Shown here piece by piece: positions 60,233 through 64,000 of a DNA stretch of 64,000 bases (position 1 is its first letter; every line of letters starts with the position of its first letter). Both the position numbers and the translations under genes were made by a program. This DNA is from Vreelandella arcis (GTDB lineage Bacteria; Pseudomonadota; Gammaproteobacteria; Pseudomonadales; Halomonadaceae): positions 1 to 64,000 of the forward strand of contig NZ_FNII01000011.1 of assembly GCF_900103865.1 (NCBI RefSeq), written 5' to 3'. The notes below the pieces were generated by a model. That model was given only the letters and a program-made list of their open reading frames with translations. It did no database searches and was not told where the DNA came from.

Positions 60233-60559
60233 CTATTCCCCGCGCGGCGGCAGCGAAAAAGGCCGTGGAAACTCTGCCACTTGCGCGTCACTTTTGACCG
60301 CTTTCAAAGGCCCCTCGCGCTCTACTTCATCGATACGCACGATCGCATTGAGCGGCAGATAGCTTCGCTTAACGCCTTCAAAAGTGTGCTGTAACTTTTC
60401 ACTTGCAGGATCGACCACCACCCGCGATGTATCTTCAAAGACAAACTCCTCGACTTCAATAAAGCCCCAGAGTTCGCTTTGAAATATCTCGCGAACGTAT
60501 AAATCCCAAATTTCACCCTGTTGGTGCACTACCACTCGGTAAATCGGCTTGGCCGCCAT
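60233..60559 (-). CDS. DUF1820 family protein
   Basis: A 108-residue protein beginning with KPIYRVVVHQQGEIWDLYVREIFQSELWGFIEVEEFVF, followed by VVVDPASEKLQHTFEGVKRSYLPLNAIVRIDEVE, the DUF1820 signature. The family is widespread in gammaproteobacteria and of unknown function. AGGGAA precedes the ATG. It lies 49 bases upstream of the SH3-protein start and may be cotranscribed with it. Confidence 0.88.
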   Translation of the reverse strand: MAAKPIYRVVVHQQGEIWDLYVREIFQSELWGFIEVEEFVFEDTSRVVVDPASEKLQHTFEGVKRSYLPLNAIVRIDEVEREGPLKAVKSDAQVAEFPRPFSLPPRGE

Positions 60560-61051
60560 GTTGGCCTTTCCCTCTTGCCGCTAGAACATTATATAGACCG
60601 CCTAGCCTAACATAGTGGGGCTAGCAAGCGTTTGCCGTGTGGACAACCTCAACAGAGCAGAACCTGCTAACCTGTGAGATGATGACATTATCGGTTTTGA
60701 TTTTTATGTTGGTATTCGACCCGAAGCGCACCAAGAAAGCAGTAGCCAAATGCTTTCCGAAAGAGGTGGTCGAGGCCGACGGCTTTACTAGGTGCTGCGG
60801 GGTGTATTCACGCCGCCGCTTGGTCAGCCGCTCGGAAATCCCCGATGAGACGGTAGACCATCCCTACGTTGAGTCTCATCAGTTGGCCTCTCCATGGAAA
60901 AAACCGTTACCCACTGGACGGCATTTGGCACCCATTGGAGACTGGTCTATTTTAGTGGCGAAAAGGCTCCTACCCTTCGCGATTTACTAAAATCTCAAGA
61001 ACATCTCGACTTTTATGTATAATTCCCGCTCACCTGGGACAAGGATTCACC
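60560..61051. other. Intergenic region without a supported gene
   Basis: About 490 bases. A 117-codon open frame (60637-60990, GTG start) has no ribosome site or recognisable domain and is not called. TATAAT at 61018-61023 is a good -10 element about 29 bases before the next gene, but no clear -35 was found. Otherwise nothing is recognised. Confidence 0.55.
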
Positions 61052-63094
61052 GTGACGACCGATCAACAGCCAACAACGCCAGACGATAATTTAAACGGGC
61101 TGCTGACCAACTTTGACGACGCCGTGCGTCTGCTTACTCAGGCGCCCGCGGTCTCAAAACCTGCGAAGCTACCATGCGTTTTAGACACCGCACGCCAACT
61201 GTTGATGCAAGACGGTGGTGCGGAAGTAATAGAGGAACGTGCGCAGGCTTACGAATCTGCAGGTATTTTTTGGGGCTCCGATTGGGAAGCTCCTCAGTAT
61301 TTGGTGCCCACGCTCACCCCCTTTTCGCTCAAAAGCACCGACCCCAACGTTGTGGTGATAGAAGCGCTTAGCGAATTGCGTTTGCTGGCCGTGGCGAAAG
61401 GTGATTACGAGCATCCGTTGGTCTCCCAAGAATTTGCTCACCATTATCTCACTCAGGTAATGGCGATTAATCTATGGCTTCTGTTTACCGCTCCAAGCGA
61501 AGCGGAACGCGAACAACAGGGTCACTTAGCGACCATCCCGCGTCAGCTTTTCCAATACTTGGCTGAGCGGATTGGCTACGAACACATCGTCGACCAATTA
61601 ATCGACGAGATCTGGCGAATTCTCAAGCAGCGCCCGATCCAGGTCGAATCCATCAAGCAGATGATTACCCAAATCGCCCTTTGCCAGGTCAATCCCGAAA
61701 TCGACCTGGGATCCAGCGGCCAGGGGGCCGACCGTTTGGTAAGCTCGCTCTACGGCCCCACCCAGGCGTGCCGAGAAGACCCCGGGGTCGACATCTACCG
61801 CGACCGACTGGAGCGTATGGATCAAGCCGCGCTCCAGGCTGAATCGACAGGCTTTGCCCGTGCGATGCACGATACCGGGCTGGTATCGCCTTACCACGCC
61901 GTGCTGTTACGCCATTTGCTTGAAGAAGGCGACCACCTTCTGTCTGAAGCATTCGGGCTTTCATCCACCGGTCGCGACTGCCTGCTGTGCTACCGCGAAC
62001 TGGTTCATGCCTTGATTCGGGGCAGCGTTTACCCGGCCACTTCGCAGGCAGTTTATGGGCTGGCGTTAATGCTTGAGCGCGGCATTCTTTATCAGCCCCC
62101 GGTCGCCCCGGCGATGTGGCGGCAGCTAAATTTACCTCTCTCTGAATGGTCCCAAGCACGGCTTAACATCGCCTATGGCGAGGCTGCATCGCCCCGAGCA
62201 CGCTTGTTGGAAGGTGTGCTGTGCATGCTGGGTCTGCCGCTGGGCGTTGGGCAAGGCAACAACCCTACCTGCCAGTCGGCACGTGCACTGTCGATGTGGG
62301 CCTACAATGACCCCGACTATTTATTGCAAATGGTCGCCTGGGCCGCGCGGGATGACGAAATCATCATGCACTTCGAAGGCCAGGCTATCTCGTCGATGGC
62401 GAGTCTCTCAGGTGTCGCCACCGAATTGCCCATGGATCTTGACCCGGTTTCGTTGATTGTCGTACCGCATCTGGATCGTATTTATGCAGAGATGGGCCGT
62501 CGCTGCGTTGGCCGTGAGGGCGACCCTCACCGCTGGGTAAACCCAGAATTTCACGGTTGGTGGTCGGGCCGGGGCTTCCGCATCAATGTCGATGTAGGCT
62601 CCGGCCAGTTAACCGACATCGATGACTTTATTCGCCATTTTTATGCCAGCTATCACCCTTACTACAACGGTAACCAGCCGCTGATACATCCTCAGCCGGC
62701 GGGTATCGCGGTGACCGACAGCGCGGCCCGCTTCATTGGCTGGCATGCCATTACTATTCTACGCGCCTCGCTCGACCCTAATGATGTTATGCGCATTTAC
62801 TTCTACAACCCTAATAATGATAGCGGTCAGGATTGGGGCGGTGGCGTTAAAGTGAGTACCGCAGGCCACGGCGAACGCTTTGGCGAAGCCTCGCTACCCT
62901 TTGCTCAATTTGTCTCGCGCCTCTACATCTACCATTATGACCCGCTTGAGCGCGGTGAACTGGCAACGGTCGCTGAAGACGAACTGAACACCGTGAAGCG
63001 TTATTTACAGCAAAGCTGGGGCGCAGAACGGCTACCTTCCACAGACCTACAAGCCAACGAAGGCCCCAACCACAACCCGCTTTACGACTCATGA
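61052..63094 (+). CDS. Unrecognised 680-residue protein with a papain-like Cys/His/Asn signature
   Basis: GTG start with AAGGAT about five bases upstream. No signal peptide or membrane helix is evident, so a cytoplasmic location is likely. I do not recognise the family. The C-terminal third has Gln401 and Cys407 in QGNNPTCQSARALSMWA, His565 in GWHAITIL and Asn586 in YFYNPNNDSGQDWG. The Gln-to-Cys spacing of six equals that of papain (Gln19, Cys25), and the His-Ala and Asn-x-Gly/Trp contexts resemble papain-fold enzymes (inference). The N-terminal 380 residues are helical with no known motif. It overlaps the TlyA-type gene by four bases, so the two are coupled. Confidence 0.75.
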   Translation: MTTDQQPTTPDDNLNGLLTNFDDAVRLLTQAPAVSKPAKLPCVLDTARQLLMQDGGAEVIEERAQAYESAGIFWGSDWEAPQYLVPTLTPFSLKSTDPNVVVIEALSELRLLAVAKGDYEHPLVSQEFAHHYLTQVMAINLWLLFTAPSEAEREQQGHLATIPRQLFQYLAERIGYEHIVDQLIDEIWRILKQRPIQVESIKQMITQIALCQVNPEIDLGSSGQGADRLVSSLYGPTQACREDPGVDIYRDRLERMDQAALQAESTGFARAMHDTGLVSPYHAVLLRHLLEEGDHLLSEAFGLSSTGRDCLLCYRELVHALIRGSVYPATSQAVYGLALMLERGILYQPPVAPAMWRQLNLPLSEWSQARLNIAYGEAASPRARLLEGVLCMLGLPLGVGQGNNPTCQSARALSMWAYNDPDYLLQMVAWAARDDEIIMHFEGQAISSMASLSGVATELPMDLDPVSLIVVPHLDRIYAEMGRRCVGREGDPHRWVNPEFHGWWSGRGFRINVDVGSGQLTDIDDFIRHFYASYHPYYNGNQPLIHPQPAGIAVTDSAARFIGWHAITILRASLDPNDVMRIYFYNPNNDSGQDWGGGVKVSTAGHGERFGEASLPFAQFVSRLYIYHYDPLERGELATVAEDELNTVKRYLQQSWGAERLPSTDLQANEGPNHNPLYDS

Positions 63095-63873
63095 TGCGAC
63101 TTGACCAACTGCTCGTCAGCCAAGGGCTGGCGAGTTCGCGTACCCGTGCGCAACGACTCATTCGCCACGGCCGCGTATCTCTCCCCAACACTGATCAGAC
63201 ACTCACCAAGCCGAGCGAAAAGTGGCCCGAAGACACCCCCTTTCAGGTCACACCGGATCCAGAAGAACGCTACGTTTCTCGCGCGGGTCTAAAGCTTGAA
63301 GCGCTGCTCGACGCGCTATCACTACGGCTTGACGGGCTCAACGTGCTTGATGTGGGGCAATCCACCGGCGGTTTCAGCGACTGCGCTCTGCAGGCCGGTG
63401 CACGCCATGTGGTCGGCATTGAAGTGGGCCACGGCCAGTTAGACGCCAGCCTACGTAGCGACCCGCGAATTACCTGCCTGGAAGGCATCAACGCCCGCGC
63501 CATGCGCCATGAGACCGCCCTTCAACAGGCACTCATTGAGCATCCCATCGACTTGGCCGTTATGGATGTGTCATTCATCTCGCAGACCTTGATACTACCT
63601 GAGCTAGCGGCCTTATTACCGACTAATGGTCGGCTCTTTTCGCTAGTTAAACCGCAGTTTGAACTCACCGCAAAAGCGCTCGACAAGCGCGGCGTGATCC
63701 GTGATCCGCAGTATTTTCCGCAGGTAGAACAACGCCTGCGGGAGGCCTGCCAATCTGCAGGATTGGTCGTGAAGCATTGGCAAGCCAGCCCCATTACTGG
63801 CGGCGATGGCAATCGCGAGTTTCTGCTCTATGCGCAAAAGACCGGCACGCAAGCAACAGGCCCTAACGATTAG
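63091..63873 (+). CDS. tlyA: TlyA-type S4/FtsJ RNA methyltransferase
   Basis: An N-terminal S4 RNA-binding domain (MRLDQLLVSQGLASSRTRAQRLIRHGRV) joined to an FtsJ/RrmJ methyltransferase fold with SAM site VLDVGQSTGGFSDCALQAGA. Catalytic-type Lys and Asp residues lie in the MDVSFIS and LVKPQFEL segments. TlyA of mycobacteria 2'-O-methylates 16S and 23S rRNA; other members were first called hemolysins. It has 260 residues. It overlaps the upstream gene by four bases and ends 11 bases past the stop of the gene on the opposite strand. Confidence 0.92.
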   Translation: MMRLDQLLVSQGLASSRTRAQRLIRHGRVSLPNTDQTLTKPSEKWPEDTPFQVTPDPEERYVSRAGLKLEALLDALSLRLDGLNVLDVGQSTGGFSDCALQAGARHVVGIEVGHGQLDASLRSDPRITCLEGINARAMRHETALQQALIEHPIDLAVMDVSFISQTLILPELAALLPTNGRLFSLVKPQFELTAKALDKRGVIRDPQYFPQVEQRLREACQSAGLVVKHWQASPITGGDGNREFLLYAQKTGTQATGPND

Positions 63874-64000
63874 TCAGGTCGTTCGGCGAGGTAAGTGTTT
63901 CCACTTTAACCGCCTCACCCGACGCAGGATGTAGCCACACGTCCATTTGTTCAAAGGCAACGCGAACGCCCGTTTCGCGGAATAATGCATCCACGCGGCA
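63863..64000 (-). CDS. C-terminal end of a probable MscS-type mechanosensitive channel (partial)
   Basis: Reading the minus strand from the window edge gives 45 residues and a TAG stop at 63865-63863: RVDALFRETGVRVAFEQMDVWLH and a short tail. The pattern of Arg/Glu-aliphatic-x2-Leu-Phe-Arg-Glu-x-Gly, then Phe-x-Gln-x-Asp/Val, is the end of the MscS cytoplasmic domain. The rest of the gene is outside the window. The call rests on this short motif. Confidence 0.6.
   Translation of the reverse strand, partial: CRVDALFRETGVRVAFEQMDVWLHPASGEAVKVETLTSPNDLTNR

Noticed and set aside
60637..60990. 117-codon open frame in the gap before the 680-residue protein
   Set aside because: GTG start without a ribosome site, no domain or repeat recognised, and composition like the surrounding spacer.

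Overview
The window looks like chromosome of a gammaproteobacterium of the Halomonas/Vreelandella type. It is moderately GC-rich. It carries the gacA/uvrY-uvrC-pgsA-tRNA-Gly-Cys-Leu order shared with E. coli and pseudomonads, the ihfB-lapA-lapB-pyrF block, a pseudomonad-order methylcitrate operon, and a SIMPL protein, a DUF1820 protein and a TIGR04211-like SH3 protein. The genus is an inference from gene content, not a proof.

Layout. Positions 1-2640 are an acquired, AT-rich island. It holds the start of an IS1380-family transposase cut by the window edge, about 640 bases of repeat-rich non-coding DNA, a small zinc-ribbon membrane protein and a tyrosine recombinase that abuts rnd. Positions 2639-9382 carry rnd, recR, ybaB and dnaX (with a 20-copy hexamer repeat encoding Glu-Pro), then grxD, argF, a tRNA-Ala and a GacA/UvrY-type regulator. 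Positions 9430-12374 carry uvrC, pgsA and a tRNA-Gly/Cys/Leu cluster that contains a broken 5' half of a second tRNA-Leu(UAA). Positions 12558-18233 carry nadB, ygfX-sdhE, ihfB, lapA-lapB, pyrF and a ComEA-like exported protein. Between ihfB and lapA lies a degenerate 15-bp repeat array. Positions 18296-26507 are a GntR-prpB-prpC-acnD-prpF-prpD propionate operon on the minus strand, with a perfect 16-bp palindrome just upstream of the regulator start.

Positions 26780-34732 hold pabB, cysH, cysB, trxA, an AI-2E-type permease, a SIMPL-domain protein, serS and a DUF4202 protein. Positions 34822-42232 hold a YdiJ-type FAD/Fe-S oxidoreductase and an RND efflux pair. Positions 42229-53270 hold trpC, trpD and trpG, an NAD-dependent formate dehydrogenase (alpha subunit plus a fused gamma/beta subunit), an orphan metal-type ABC binding protein, gph, a type II NADH dehydrogenase and rpe. 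This looks like a rearranged rpe-gph-trpE-trpGDC cluster from which trpE is missing. Positions 53560-57368 are a sulfate/thiosulfate ABC operon, followed by an AlkB-like dioxygenase, a YajG-like lipoprotein, a thiopurine methyltransferase, the SH3/coiled-coil protein and DUF1820. The window ends with an unrecognised 680-residue protein translationally coupled to a TlyA-type rRNA methyltransferase, and the C-terminus of a probable MscS-type channel.

How the genes work together. cysH, cysB and the sulfate transporter form a dispersed assimilatory sulfur regulon, and AT-rich motifs shared upstream of all three suggest CysB control. The prp operon is a complete route from propionyl-CoA to pyruvate and succinate, carrying both the PrpD and the AcnD/PrpF dehydration options. 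nadB next to sdhE pairs a flavoprotein with a flavinylation factor. The most novel item is the 680-residue protein at 61052-63094: its C-terminal half shows a papain-like Gln/Cys/His/Asn arrangement, with the Gln-to-Cys spacing identical to papain.
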